25,937 nt of DNA. Source: a virus. The stretch's first letter is position 1; each line of letters starts with the position of its first letter. A program made the position numbers and the translations under genes. Shown piece after piece: positions 7,989-15,313 of this stretch. Under the pieces are notes generated by a model. It saw only the letters and a program-made list of their open reading frames with translations, did no database searches and was not told where the DNA came from. The stretch covers positions 1-25,937 of IMG/VR virus record IMGVR_UViG_3300025274_000060. The stretch is one strand, 5' to 3'.

Positions 7989-8327
7989 ATGGCAAACAAA
8001 TACGCGGTAGTAGAAGCGCAAAATTTAGCGATGGGACAATCAGGCTCGATATTCGTAACAGGCACAACAGCAGTTACTTGCGGTGCTGGAACGGGGGTAT
8101 TCCATTCCATTCAATTCATAGAAGATACAGTTTTTGCTTCAGGATCAGGTGGTCTAATAGCAGAAACGGAACAATTATTTCCAGATGATGCTGGCACAGG
8201 CACATTGATTGATGCAAATGGTGGTGCGGCCATTGATGGTGAAACATTTCCCCAGGGAATGACAATCTTCGGTAGATGGACGGGATTTCAATTAGCGTCA
8301 GGTGCTTGTATAGCATATGTAGGCTGA
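7989..8327 (+). CDS. putative head decoration or other beta-rich virion protein
   Basis: The 112-residue product is preceded by a strong TAAGGAG site at 7976-7982. It is rich in Gly, Ala, Thr and short beta-strand patterns (SGSIFVTGTTAVTCGAGTGV, FIEDTVFASGSGGLI, IFGRWTGFQLASGACIAYVG), with no signal peptide or membrane segment. Proteins of this type next to the major capsid gene often decorate the head surface or cap the base of a fibre. It overlaps the next small frame in a TGATG junction. No exact family is recognised. Confidence 0.65.
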   Translation: MANKYAVVEAQNLAMGQSGSIFVTGTTAVTCGAGTGVFHSIQFIEDTVFASGSGGLIAETEQLFPDDAGTGTLIDANGGAAIDGETFPQGMTIFGRWTGFQLASGACIAYVG

Positions 8328-8458
8328 TGCTTAGTTTAAGATTAAAACTTCAATCCGTAATCACACAAACCGCAAGGTTGGCTCGTGATCTATGGAACTC
8401 TGTGAATCTCAATGATGTATGGGAAAGAGAGGAACGGAAGTGGGAAGATATAGTATAA
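8327..8458 (+). CDS. small hypothetical protein (43 aa)
   Basis: ATG at 8327 overlaps the preceding stop as TGATG, a typical coupled start. The frame encodes 43 residues: a basic amphipathic N-terminal helix (MLSLRLKLQSVITQTARLAR) and a tryptophan-rich acidic C-terminus (WNSVNLNDVWEREERKWEDIV). The gap-filling position between two structural genes supports reality. Function is unknown. Confidence 0.5.
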   Translation: MLSLRLKLQSVITQTARLARDLWNSVNLNDVWEREERKWEDIV

Positions 8459-8482
8459 AAATTTAATGAATAGGATAATATT

Positions 8483-10750
8483 ATGGCAACATTAACAGGA
8501 CAAACTATTGCATCATCATATGAACAACTGCTTCATGTAGATACTGATGGTGGCGGCAATACAACAACTTTAGTTCCAGTAAAAGATGGTGATAATGGCA
8601 CAACCTTCGCAATGCAACTATCAACAACCACTATTTGTATTGATAACCCCACAGCAGATTCATCTACTCAAGGTGGTATTCTAAGACTACAATCTGATGA
8701 TGGTGCATTGATGCAGTCAGGCAGTAGACTTGGTGTTATTGAATTTGGTGGTGCTGAAGATTCAAGCAATACGATAACAGTTGGAGCAAGAATTGAAGCA
8801 GTAACAGATGCTCTTTGGGCGGCTGATGAGAATGGTGCTGATATGGTATTTTATACAACTGATGGTAATGCGGCTCAATCAGAGCATCTACGCATTAAAT
8901 CTGGTAGTGCAGTCAATTTGGTTATTACGGGTGGGTCGACCCATTCACAAGTTGATTTTGCGGGTAGTGATGGAACGAAGGATGGTTCTATTTATGCAGA
9001 AGCTACTAATATAGGTTTTTTAGATGATGATGGTAACTGGGCAGTTAGAGCTGAAACTGATGTTCAGACATCATTATATGTAAATAATTCGATTAAACTT
9101 TTAGTCGATGCCAACTCCCGAATCTCGCTCGGGAATAATGATATTAGTGCAGTTACTTCAACGACAATATTTGGGTATTTAGCTGGACAGGATATTGAAA
9201 GTGGAGCAACTCACAATACTTACTTTGGGAGTTTAGCTGGTAGTGAAAATACCACTGGTGATAATAATACATATATAGGTGCAAATTCAGGATTAGGTGT
9301 TAATGGAAATGCAAACAATGGTAACACAGGAATAGGTAAAAATACTTTAACAGCAGTCACTACTGGAGGCAGTAATGTCTGTGTTGGTGTAAATGCTGGC
9401 GATTCAATTACTACTGCAAATCACTCTATTTTTATCGGCTCATCAGCGGGGGATTCTCTTACAGTTACTGGTGGTGGTAATGCTTATGATGGTCAGATTG
9501 GAATCGGAACATCTGCCCTTGCCGCACTCACATCGGGCATTGGCAACGTGGCTGTGGGGTATCAAGCAATGGATGCTAATCAGACTTCAGATTACAATAC
9601 AGCAGTAGGTACATCTGCACTTGGAGCTCTTACTAATGATGGTGATACTGGAAATACTGCTGTTGGTTATAATGCTGGGGCGGCAGTTACATCTGGAGTT
9701 AATAATACTTTAATTGGAACTGTCGTAGGCGATGGGTTTGATGCTGAAAGAGATAATACTTTTGTTGGCTATGCGTCTGGTACTGGGGCAATAAATGGTG
9801 CTGATTATTGTGTCGCAATAGGCTCAAGTTCATTTCAAGGTGCGGCAACGCAAGATGGGACTGTAGCGATTGGATACCAATCTCTCACAGCCCTCACAAC
9901 TGGTGCTGGGAACACTGCTGTGGGTTATCAAGCTTTAAAAGCCTGTACAGATAATTCATATAATACGGCAGTTGGTTATGCCGCCGCAGATGCTATCCCA
10001 TCTGGTGCATTGGCGAATACAGCCGTTGGATATGATGCTTTAGGTGCTGGAAATAATGCGACTACAGACAACAATACTTGTTTCGGATTTGAAGCTGGGA
10101 ATGTAATCACATCAGGTAGTCAGAATACGATTATAGGTAGTACAACAGACCCATCGGCTAATACTGGTACTAATCAAACAGTAATAGGATATAACACAAC
10201 AGGACAAGGAGACGATACAGTAACACTTGGTAATGCTTCTGTTATAAATGTCTTTGCATCTCAAGATGGTGGAGCAAGAGTTCATTGTGCTGGTATTGCG
10301 TTTGCTGGAACTCAGATTGCAAGTGCAGATGTAAACACTCTTGACGATTATGAAGAAGGCTTAGACACAGTGGCGATAGCCGCTGGTTCTGGTACTATTA
10401 CTATCCACTCCTCAAATGACCAAATTTCATATACTAAAATTGGAAGAGTCGTGCATATTACTGGTAGGCTTAATGTTAGTGCAATTTCATCACCAAGTGG
10501 AGATTTAAGTATTACTGGTCTGCCGTTTGCGGCGGCTGATACAACCGAGACTTCTGAATTAGGAGCTGGAGGTGTTTATTTAGACAATGCTAATGGGGCT
10601 ATTACTACCTATGCTATTTGCTTTGTTTCGACAGGTACGACAACTTTAATTCTTAGAGAAGCTGGTGGTACTGGTAATGGTGCAGATTTAGCCGCACATA
10701 TTGATACTGATACAAAAATAAACATAGAGATTACATATTTTACAACATAA
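8483..10750 (+). CDS. repeat-rich fibre protein (755 aa)
   Basis: Residues 1-240 form an N-terminal region (MATLTGQTIASSYEQLL..., RLGVIEFGGAEDSSN) of a type seen at the start of phage fibre proteins. About 244-580 consist of roughly fifteen degenerate repeats built on NTAVGYxA / GxGxNxxxAxTTG, as in trimeric fibres with a beta-roll shaft. The C-terminus (620-755) starts with LDDYEEG, the joint found before receptor-binding domains of many tail fibres, then ISYTKIGRVVHITGRL. It has no S74 chaperone. It lies in the head module rather than with tail tip genes, so it may be a head fibre. Trimerisation and host or surface binding are inferred. Confidence 0.8.
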   Translation: MATLTGQTIASSYEQLLHVDTDGGGNTTTLVPVKDGDNGTTFAMQLSTTTICIDNPTADSSTQGGILRLQSDDGALMQSGSRLGVIEFGGAEDSSNTITVGARIEAVTDALWAADENGADMVFYTTDGNAAQSEHLRIKSGSAVNLVITGGSTHSQVDFAGSDGTKDGSIYAEATNIGFLDDDGNWAVRAETDVQTSLYVNNSIKLLVDANSRISLGNNDISAVTSTTIFGYLAGQDIESGATHNTYFGSLAGSENTTGDNNTYIGANSGLGVNGNANNGNTGIGKNTLTAVTTGGSNVCVGVNAGDSITTANHSIFIGSSAGDSLTVTGGGNAYDGQIGIGTSALAALTSGIGNVAVGYQAMDANQTSDYNTAVGTSALGALTNDGDTGNTAVGYNAGAAVTSGVNNTLIGTVVGDGFDAERDNTFVGYASGTGAINGADYCVAIGSSSFQGAATQDGTVAIGYQSLTALTTGAGNTAVGYQALKACTDNSYNTAVGYAAADAIPSGALANTAVGYDALGAGNNATTDNNTCFGFEAGNVITSGSQNTIIGSTTDPSANTGTNQTVIGYNTTGQGDDTVTLGNASVINVFASQDGGARVHCAGIAFAGTQIASADVNTLDDYEEGLDTVAIAAGSGTITIHSSNDQISYTKIGRVVHITGRLNVSAISSPSGDLSITGLPFAAADTTETSELGAGGVYLDNANGAITTYAICFVSTGTTTLILREAGGTGNGADLAAHIDTDTKINIEITYFTT
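9214..10227 (+). repeat. degenerate tandem repeats in fibre gene
   Basis: About fifteen imperfect in-frame units of roughly 20-28 codons occur here, each containing a version of AATACTGCTGTTGGTTAT encoding NTAVGY. Clear copies are near 9544, 9597, 9651, 9913, 9961 and 10018. Copies differ enough at the DNA level to resist simple recombination, but unit number could still vary between related phages. Confidence 0.75.
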
Positions 10751-10798
10751 TTCTTAATTGGATAATTAAGTGGAACAAATAAAACAAAGGAGTCAAAA

Positions 10799-11035
10799 AT
10801 GGCTTTAGAAAAGAAAGTAACATACGATTATGAGGTTCGTGGTAAGTACAAATGTATTCAGCAACGAACAAGAACTGCGATAGAAGAAGATGGCAAGGAA
10901 ATATCATTCTCATATCTTCGTACTTCATTTATGCCAGATGCAGATGTAAGTGGTGAATCTGATGAAGTGAAAGCTATGGCAAGTTCATTATGGACAGATG
11001 CAGTTAAAAAAGCATATGAAGATTCAAAAGAATAA
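10799..11035 (+). CDS. hypothetical protein (78 aa)
   Basis: A strong AAAGGAG site at 10786-10792 precedes ATG 10799. The 78-residue product is charged, with a beta-rich N-terminal half (KKVTYDYEVRGKYKCIQQRT, ISFSYLRTSFMPDADVSG) and a C-terminal helix (EVKAMASSLWTDAVKKAYED). The downstream gene uses an almost identical leader (caAGGAGTCAAta). The role is not recognised. Position after the fibre suggests a virion or assembly helper. Confidence 0.65.
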   Translation: MALEKKVTYDYEVRGKYKCIQQRTRTAIEEDGKEISFSYLRTSFMPDADVSGESDEVKAMASSLWTDAVKKAYEDSKE

Positions 11036-11060
11036 TTAACTAACAAACAAGGAGTCAATA

Positions 11061-11303
11061 ATGGCTAAAACAAAAGACAAACAGCCATCGAAACCTCTTC
11101 TGAAATTAGATGATCAAGACTATTTCAAAGAAGATTTTAGTGATGAGCAAATTAGAATGGTAGCACACCTGGAGAATGTGGAAAGTAAACTGCAATCCAA
11201 TGGGTTCATCAATGAACAATTAGGTGTAACAAAGGAAGCATTAATTGAAATGCTTCGCAAATCAATAAACGAAAAAGAGGAAGTAAAAGATGAATTGGAG
11301 TAA
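11061..11303 (+). CDS. hypothetical protein (80 aa)
   Basis: AAGGAG at 11049-11054 supports the ATG. The 80-residue product has a basic N-terminus (MAKTKDKQPSKP) and then long charged helices (EQIRMVAHLENVESKL, KEALIEMLRKSINEKEEVKD) suggesting a coiled coil. The next gene starts inside its last 14 bp. Family not recognised. Confidence 0.65.
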   Translation: MAKTKDKQPSKPLLKLDDQDYFKEDFSDEQIRMVAHLENVESKLQSNGFINEQLGVTKEALIEMLRKSINEKEEVKDELE

Positions 11304-11619
11304 TTACGATTCTTACAAATCAAACAACCAGGGTGCATTTAGCAATGAATCACAAGTTACCCGTGCCGCAGTTTCCGAAGAAACAGACGATGATGGCAAT
11401 GTAATCCGTCATGCACAAGCTGAAGAAAAGCGTGAATTCATCGCTTGGAAACAGAAACGATGGGATGCTGAAACTGGCGAAGCACAAGATGATTCAAAAC
11501 GTGAATATTCACTATCTGATCTTGAAAGAGAAAAAGCACGATACGATAGAGATCAGGCATCTGCCAAAGCACAATCTGATGGTTTAGCAAAGGCAATCGC
11601 TGATTTCAAAAAGATGTAA
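11290..11619 (+). CDS. hypothetical charged helical protein (109 aa)
   Basis: The product has a polar Asn/Ser-rich N-terminus (MNWSNYDSYKSNNQGAF) and then a very charged helical body (EEKREFIAWKQKRWDAE, SDLEREKARYDRDQASAKAQ). It has no cysteine and no membrane segment. ATG 11290 lies in the 3' end of the upstream gene after GAGGAAG at 11277-11283. The three genes 10799-11619 look like one small operon between the fibre and the lysis genes. Function unknown. Confidence 0.62.
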   Translation: MNWSNYDSYKSNNQGAFSNESQVTRAAVSEETDDDGNVIRHAQAEEKREFIAWKQKRWDAETGEAQDDSKREYSLSDLEREKARYDRDQASAKAQSDGLAKAIADFKKM

Positions 11620-11655
11620 TGAATACATCCTATGACATCCCCATAAAATTCGTAT

Positions 11656-11979
11656 ATGTCGGAGAATAATGGTGTTAGATCGTATTCTGGGCAAGTTATC
11701 GGTGATTCAATGTCGCTTACTTTTAATTTCCGATTTCTGCTTAATGCGATTGCAGTATTTGGCACGATCATATACGGTGCATATAAATTTCAGAATCGGA
11801 TTGAAGAACTTGAAAGAAAGATGGCAGAAGCGGATCAGACGATTGAAGATTTACTTGAGAAACACGTTCTGGCTGAAAATGAAGCTATTGCGGAATTAGA
11901 ATCGAAAGTTGCATGGTATGAAAAAAGTGTTGGTGGATTGAATCCGTTATCCTGGAAAAAGAATAGAAGAAGCAAATAA
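11656..11979 (+). CDS. membrane-anchored coiled-coil protein
   Basis: The 107-residue product has a polar N-terminus, one membrane segment at about 27-43 (FLLNAIAVFGTIIYGAYKF), then a coiled coil at about 45-90 (RIEELERKMAEADQTIEDLL onward) and a basic C-terminus (SWKKNRRSK). This architecture is common among phage lysis-cassette proteins (holin partner or spanin-like), and an M15 endolysin lies 1.2 kb downstream. It has no lipobox or signal-peptidase site, so a classical spanin is unlikely. The next small frame begins at its stop (TAATG). Confidence 0.6.
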   Translation: MSENNGVRSYSGQVIGDSMSLTFNFRFLLNAIAVFGTIIYGAYKFQNRIEELERKMAEADQTIEDLLEKHVLAENEAIAELESKVAWYEKSVGGLNPLSWKKNRRSK

Positions 11980-12068
11980 TGTGCGAAATATACTACATTT
12001 ACTATGAAAAACAAGGATTGAACATGAAAAATAGTAACAAATCATCGGAACGAAGATTATCGGAATGA
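11979..12068 (+). CDS. very small coupled ORF (29 aa)
   Basis: The frame starts at the TAATG junction with the upstream stop and ends in an ATGA junction with the downstream start, so it exactly bridges two genes. It encodes 29 residues (MCEIYYIYYEKQGLNMKNSN onward). A second start at 12024 with AAGGA upstream would give only 14 residues. The coupling supports translation, if only to carry ribosomes onward. No function can be assigned. Confidence 0.4.
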   Translation: MCEIYYIYYEKQGLNMKNSNKSSERRLSE

Positions 12069-12256
12069 GAAAGATACTATCAATACTGTTCTATCAGTTA
12101 GGTCACAATGCAGACAGATTACTCTGGATGAATAGTCCAACTTATGAGTGGATAGAAGATAGACTCGCAGACCTATATCAATGGTCTATGTGGCAGTCAA
12201 TTAAGTATGATGAATACAATGAAATATGGCAATACGATAACCAAATATCAAGGTAA
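12065..12256 (+). CDS. hypothetical Trp/Tyr-rich protein (63 aa)
   Basis: The 63-residue product is rich in aromatic residues (five Trp, six Tyr): MRKILSILFYQLGHNADRLL, then WIEDRLADLYQWSMWQSIKY. Residues 1-12 are mildly hydrophobic and amphipathic but too short for a confident membrane span, so it may lie along the membrane surface. The ATG overlaps the preceding stop by 3 bp. It is part of the lysis-region cluster by position. Family not recognised. Confidence 0.55.
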   Translation: MRKILSILFYQLGHNADRLLWMNSPTYEWIEDRLADLYQWSMWQSIKYDEYNEIWQYDNQISR

Positions 12257-12264
12257 AATGAATA

Positions 12265-12606
12265 ATGGATTTCAATTTATTGATGGAATCATGGGGGACA
12301 CTTGGTGCAACGGGTGTAATCAGTCTACTATTCGGATTTATGATTACCAATTTAATAAAAAGCCAAAATGCACAATCTGAATCATTGGATAAAATTCAGG
12401 TGGATATTGCTAAAGCAGAATCTACATCGGACAACGTACAAGGAATCTTACTAAAACTTCTTGATAGGATTCAGCGAGAAAGTGAACAACAGAATGATGA
12501 AAGAAATAGAAGGCACGAATCCATGATTGAGGCATTGGGGGACGTAGAGAAACAACTGTCAAGGATGGACGGGATTATGAGTCGAATTAATGGTAGTGGA
12601 AAATGA
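12265..12606 (+). CDS. membrane protein with C-terminal coiled coil, holin-like
   Basis: The 113-residue product has a near-N-terminal membrane span at about 11-31 (GTLGATGVISLLFGFMITNL) followed by a long charged coiled coil (SESLDKIQVDIAKAESTSDN to DVEKQLSRMDGIMSRI). AAGG at 12250-12253 precedes the ATG. It overlaps the next gene, which has the reverse arrangement (coiled coil then membrane span), by 4 bp. The two may pair through their coiled coils at the inner membrane. Position ahead of the endolysin suggests a holin or holin regulator; this is inference. Confidence 0.6.
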   Translation: MDFNLLMESWGTLGATGVISLLFGFMITNLIKSQNAQSESLDKIQVDIAKAESTSDNVQGILLKLLDRIQRESEQQNDERNRRHESMIEALGDVEKQLSRMDGIMSRINGSGK

Positions 12607-12827
12607 AAACTGAACAACATAGAGAAGAAGTAATCAAATATCTCACCAAACTGAATGAGAGACAGATCACTATCTTTCATCGGGTTTCAAGAATTGAAAA
12701 GCATCTGGATATGTTAAATGGCAAAACCAACAATAATAATATTGAGATTGCAAAAATTAAAACATGGGGAGGGGTAGCGTTGTTCGCTATTCCTATAATC
12801 GTAAATCTTATAATGAAGGTGACATAA
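12603..12827 (+). CDS. XhlA-like small membrane protein
   Basis: The 74-residue product has an N-terminal coiled coil (KYLTKLNERQITIFHRVSRI, EKHLDMLNGKTNNNNIEIAK) and a C-terminal membrane span at about 54-72 (WGGVALFAIPIIVNLIMKV). This is the layout of XhlA/haemolysin-type phage membrane proteins, which work with holins and endolysins. The ATG overlaps the previous stop by 4 bp and the next gene starts directly after its stop. Assignment is by architecture and context only. Confidence 0.6.
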   Translation: MKTEQHREEVIKYLTKLNERQITIFHRVSRIEKHLDMLNGKTNNNNIEIAKIKTWGGVALFAIPIIVNLIMKVT

Positions 12828-12980
12828 ATGGAATGGCTACAAATGAATTGGGAATGGGTTTTACTTGGATTCATGATCTTGGAAAAACTTGTAAAAATGA
12901 GTCCATCAGATAAAGATGATATTCTTCTGGATGTTATCTTTCAGGGATTAACTAAAATGGTAAAGGGGGAAAAGAAATGA
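12828..12980 (+). CDS. small protein with SPSDKDD motif (50 aa)
   Basis: ATG 12828 directly follows the preceding stop, with GAAGGTGA at 12815-12822 as ribosome-binding site. The 50-residue product has an amphipathic Trp-rich N-terminal helix (MEWLQMNWEWVLLGFMILEK) and then LVKMSPSDKDDILLDVIFQG. The 'K-x-(S/T)P-(S/T)-x-KDD' motif recurs in the next gene as KATPTKKDD. Small proteins with this motif occur beside phage lysis genes. It overlaps the next gene by 4 bp. Confidence 0.6.
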   Translation: MEWLQMNWEWVLLGFMILEKLVKMSPSDKDDILLDVIFQGLTKMVKGEKK

Positions 12981-13132
12981 GCTGGGCATCGAAATATGTA
13001 GAACGGCAAATCAAAAAACGAGGTGCGAAAGCGTTCTTTCTGTGGGTTGCTGAATTAATTGCTAAGGCGACACCTACTAAAAAAGATGATCAGATGGTGG
13101 CTGAGATCAAAAAGGTGTTGAAGAAATTCTGA
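12977..13132 (+). CDS. small protein with TPTKKDD motif (51 aa)
   Basis: The 51-residue product has a basic N-terminus, a short hydrophobic stretch (AFFLWVAELIAKA) and then TPTKKDDQMVAEIKKVLKKF. The motif TPTKKDD parallels SPSDKDD in the preceding gene, so the two are probably related or act together. GGGGGAAAAG at 12965-12974 precedes the ATG. It joins the endolysin start as TGATG, so a lysis role is likely from context. Confidence 0.6.
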   Translation: MSWASKYVERQIKKRGAKAFFLWVAELIAKATPTKKDDQMVAEIKKVLKKF

Positions 13133-13533
13133 TGCCAAGATTCGGAAAAAGAAGTAAAGAACGTCTAAAAGGTGTGGATGCTAAACTTCAGAATGTACTG
13201 AATGAGGTAGTTAAATACTTCGATATTACTATAATTGAGGGATTACGTTCCCAGGAACGGCAGAATGAATTAGTAGCACAAGGTAAAAGTAAAACCAAAT
13301 TCGGAAAACACGTTTTAGGAAAAGCAGTTGATATTGCCCCGTATCCTATAGATTGGAAAGCGAGGGATGACTTCCACTACCTCGGTGGTTTTATGCTCGG
13401 TATGGCCGCTTCTATGGGCATCAAGATACGTTGGGGCGGGGATTGGAATGCCAGTTCGTTATTTAAAGGGCAACGCACAACTAAAGATAACAATTTTGAC
13501 GACTTAGTTCACTTTGAAATCCTGGATGAATAA
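13132..13533 (+). CDS. M15-family peptidoglycan peptidase (endolysin)
   Basis: The 133-residue product matches the VanY/L-alanyl-D-glutamate peptidase group (M15) that cleaves peptide stems in host cell walls. Zinc-site residues are visible: H60 and D67 in FGKHVLGKAVDIAP (the SxHxxGxAxD motif with Gly in place of Ser), and D124/H127 in DLVHFEI. R39/Q44 in GLRSQERQNE is the usual substrate-side segment. There is no signal peptide or cell-wall-binding domain, so export to the wall needs a holin, for which the membrane proteins just upstream are candidates. ATG overlaps the previous stop (TGATG). Confidence 0.88.
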   Translation: MPRFGKRSKERLKGVDAKLQNVLNEVVKYFDITIIEGLRSQERQNELVAQGKSKTKFGKHVLGKAVDIAPYPIDWKARDDFHYLGGFMLGMAASMGIKIRWGGDWNASSLFKGQRTTKDNNFDDLVHFEILDE

Positions 13534-13741
13534 AACAAAATTCATGGAAGCTGTTGAAGGCCGTATTGATTATGGTAATGATCTCAATAATATCAATAAG
13601 GCGATCCGTAAAGCGAAAAGAATTCCGATTGTTCAGTTGATTGATATGGATGGTGCAGTATTGGGTGATGTTGCTGAAGTTCTGGCACTATTAAAAAGTT
13701 GTAATTACTTGGAATTATTAAATGAAGGATATGAAGCATGA
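13526..13741 (+). CDS. hypothetical protein (71 aa)
   Basis: The chosen start is ATG 13526, overlapping the endolysin stop by 8 bp; an in-frame ATG at 13514 would extend it by four residues. The 71-residue product has RIDYGNDLNNINKAIRKAKR and then a small beta-alpha segment (IPIVQLIDMDGAVLGDVAEV). It lies between the endolysin and neck genes and joins the next start as ATGA. No family recognised. Confidence 0.6.
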   Translation: MNKTKFMEAVEGRIDYGNDLNNINKAIRKAKRIPIVQLIDMDGAVLGDVAEVLALLKSCNYLELLNEGYEA

Positions 13742-14724
13742 GTACATACGAGTCAAGTTACTGTTCACAAGCTGACATTCAGTTTGTTCTGCCTGAAATG
13801 GCAAAATATAATCAACGAACAATACTCTCACCAAATTGGGTGGCGAGTGGGACTTCAAATTTATATTTCAATTATTCAACTGGCCCAATGACTGTATTAT
13901 TTAAAGATGGACAAGATTTATCTACTGAGCATGGATCACAACCAGGTTCAGATAATCAATGGCGGTATGTTGAAGCAGATGGGAAGCTGGAATACTATCT
14001 TGCGAGTTCTTCTGCATCAGCTTTAAACGGTGCTATCTTTGAAGGTGGTATTGATGCTGATACACATCTCACATCTGTGATTGCCAGATCAAGTGATTTC
14101 GTAAGAAGTATGTCAGGCGGAATTGCAATTTATCCGAGAAAGGGAGTGGGTATTGCTTCTGCTACTGGTGCAGATTGGCCAGAGATTATAGTAATGTCCA
14201 CGGCCCATATCGCCGCCAGTTTTATTACAGCACCTTATAATTTAGAACTTTCTACCCAATTATCAGATAAAGTAAGTAATGCAGAAGGTACTGGATGGCT
14301 TGATCTATTAAGACGGGGTGAAGTAACCATCAATCAACAGGAATCACTACAAAAGAATCATGGAATCGTAAGAAGGGTGAGCCTGAATGGTTCTACAACT
14401 TCTGATATTGTGGACGTTAAAGGAAGGCCATCTGTTGAATGGGATATTATTCAAATCAAAATAGCCAGCGGTGCTACACTTGCACGATCCACAAATTCAT
14501 CAGTCACCTATTCAACAAAAGGATCAAATGCTGATGGCTTACAAGTTGAGGCACTTTATACAAGCGAAACTGTAACAGGGGGATGGGATGCAGTAGGACA
14601 CGGAATGTATGTACGCTGGTCACCTGGTGTGCTTACAACTAACGATCAATGGGAACTTGAAATCTCTGGGGAACTTGATTCAACTGCAACACCTATTAAA
14701 ATGGCTCAAGTGAATCGTATATGA
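13738..14724 (+). CDS. putative head-tail connector (neck) protein
   Basis: The 328-residue product opens with a segment like head-tail adaptors (YCSQADIQFVLPEMAKYNQR). It contains the helical stretch STAHIAASFITAPYNLELST followed by LSDKVSNAEGTGWLDLLRRG, which resembles the helical core of SPP1 gp15/HK97 gp6-type connectors. The C-terminal third is beta-rich (VSLNGSTTSDIVDVKGRP..., ISGELDSTATPIKMAQVNRI) and unusual in length, since adaptors are commonly about 100-200 residues. It precedes a tail-terminator-like gene, as in other siphovirus neck modules. The extra beta domain could be surface-exposed at the neck. Confidence 0.6.
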   Translation: MSTYESSYCSQADIQFVLPEMAKYNQRTILSPNWVASGTSNLYFNYSTGPMTVLFKDGQDLSTEHGSQPGSDNQWRYVEADGKLEYYLASSSASALNGAIFEGGIDADTHLTSVIARSSDFVRSMSGGIAIYPRKGVGIASATGADWPEIIVMSTAHIAASFITAPYNLELSTQLSDKVSNAEGTGWLDLLRRGEVTINQQESLQKNHGIVRRVSLNGSTTSDIVDVKGRPSVEWDIIQIKIASGATLARSTNSSVTYSTKGSNADGLQVEALYTSETVTGGWDAVGHGMYVRWSPGVLTTNDQWELEISGELDSTATPIKMAQVNRI

Positions 14725-15137
14725 TAACCTACACAAATCAGGTTAATACTATTATTGATAAGGTTGCCAATATTATCGGTGATGAAGTATCAATTCCGAT
14801 TACGTTTGATGAACATAAAGGGAATCATTCTATTCTAATTGTTCCGTTGGAAGATAATTTAATTGATCTACTTGCCAGGGGCCAATCCCGTGAATATTCG
14901 ATACTATTATCTTACGAATTATCAACGGGTGGCAATATGAGTGAGAACACATTTAAGCAAATATCCAATACAGCGGAACATATTAAACGATTATTTGCAC
15001 CAGATAATAATGCCGATGTTTCAGGATACTGGATTGCTGGACAAATTTCATCAGTAGTATATGAACGTGATGAAGATGATGAAACCAAGATTAGGGCATT
15101 GATAAATTTTAGTTGTATAAACGTGGAGTCATCATGA
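14721..15137 (+). CDS. putative tail terminator/completion protein
   Basis: The 138-residue product has the alpha/beta pattern of tail terminators that cap the tail tube and bind the neck: an N-terminal helix (YTNQVNTIIDKVANIIGDEV), strands (ILIVPLEDNLIDLL, EYSILLSYELS), a helix (FKQISNTAEHIKRLF) and a final strand pair (YWIAGQISSVVYER, IRALINFSCINV). Its place between connector and major tail protein is standard. The ATG overlaps the connector stop (ATGA), and the next start overlaps its own stop. Confidence 0.62.
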   Translation: MITYTNQVNTIIDKVANIIGDEVSIPITFDEHKGNHSILIVPLEDNLIDLLARGQSREYSILLSYELSTGGNMSENTFKQISNTAEHIKRLFAPDNNADVSGYWIAGQISSVVYERDEDDETKIRALINFSCINVESS

Positions 15138-15313
15138 AAATAAAATTGAAAAATAAAAAGAATCCAATCACTCAGATGTGGTGTTTTAACATGAGTGGAT
15201 ATGATTCGGATATAATTAATAAACTTAATTCTGGGGAAGAAGTTGAAGTTGAAAAGATACCAAAACCAGCCCTGGAATTTGTAAATGAAGTAAAAACAAA
15301 GGGGAATGAATAA
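15134..15313 (+). CDS. small hypothetical protein (59 aa)
   Basis: The likely start is ATG 15134, in an ATGA junction with the upstream stop and after GTGGAG at 15123-15128; the frame also opens earlier with a TTG at 15113 that has no such support. The 59-residue product is basic at the start (MKIKLKNKKNPITQMWCFNM) and acidic at the end (EEVEVEKIPKPALEFVNEVK). Short genes of this kind often precede a major tail protein. Function unknown. Confidence 0.6.
   Translation: MKIKLKNKKNPITQMWCFNMSGYDSDIINKLNSGEEVEVEKIPKPALEFVNEVKTKGNE

Noticed and set aside
10753-10770. CTTAATT/AATTAAG perfect inverted repeat after the fibre gene
   Set aside because: The stem is AT-only and not followed by a T-run, so it is not a convincing terminator; it may be a chance palindrome in an AT-rich gap.
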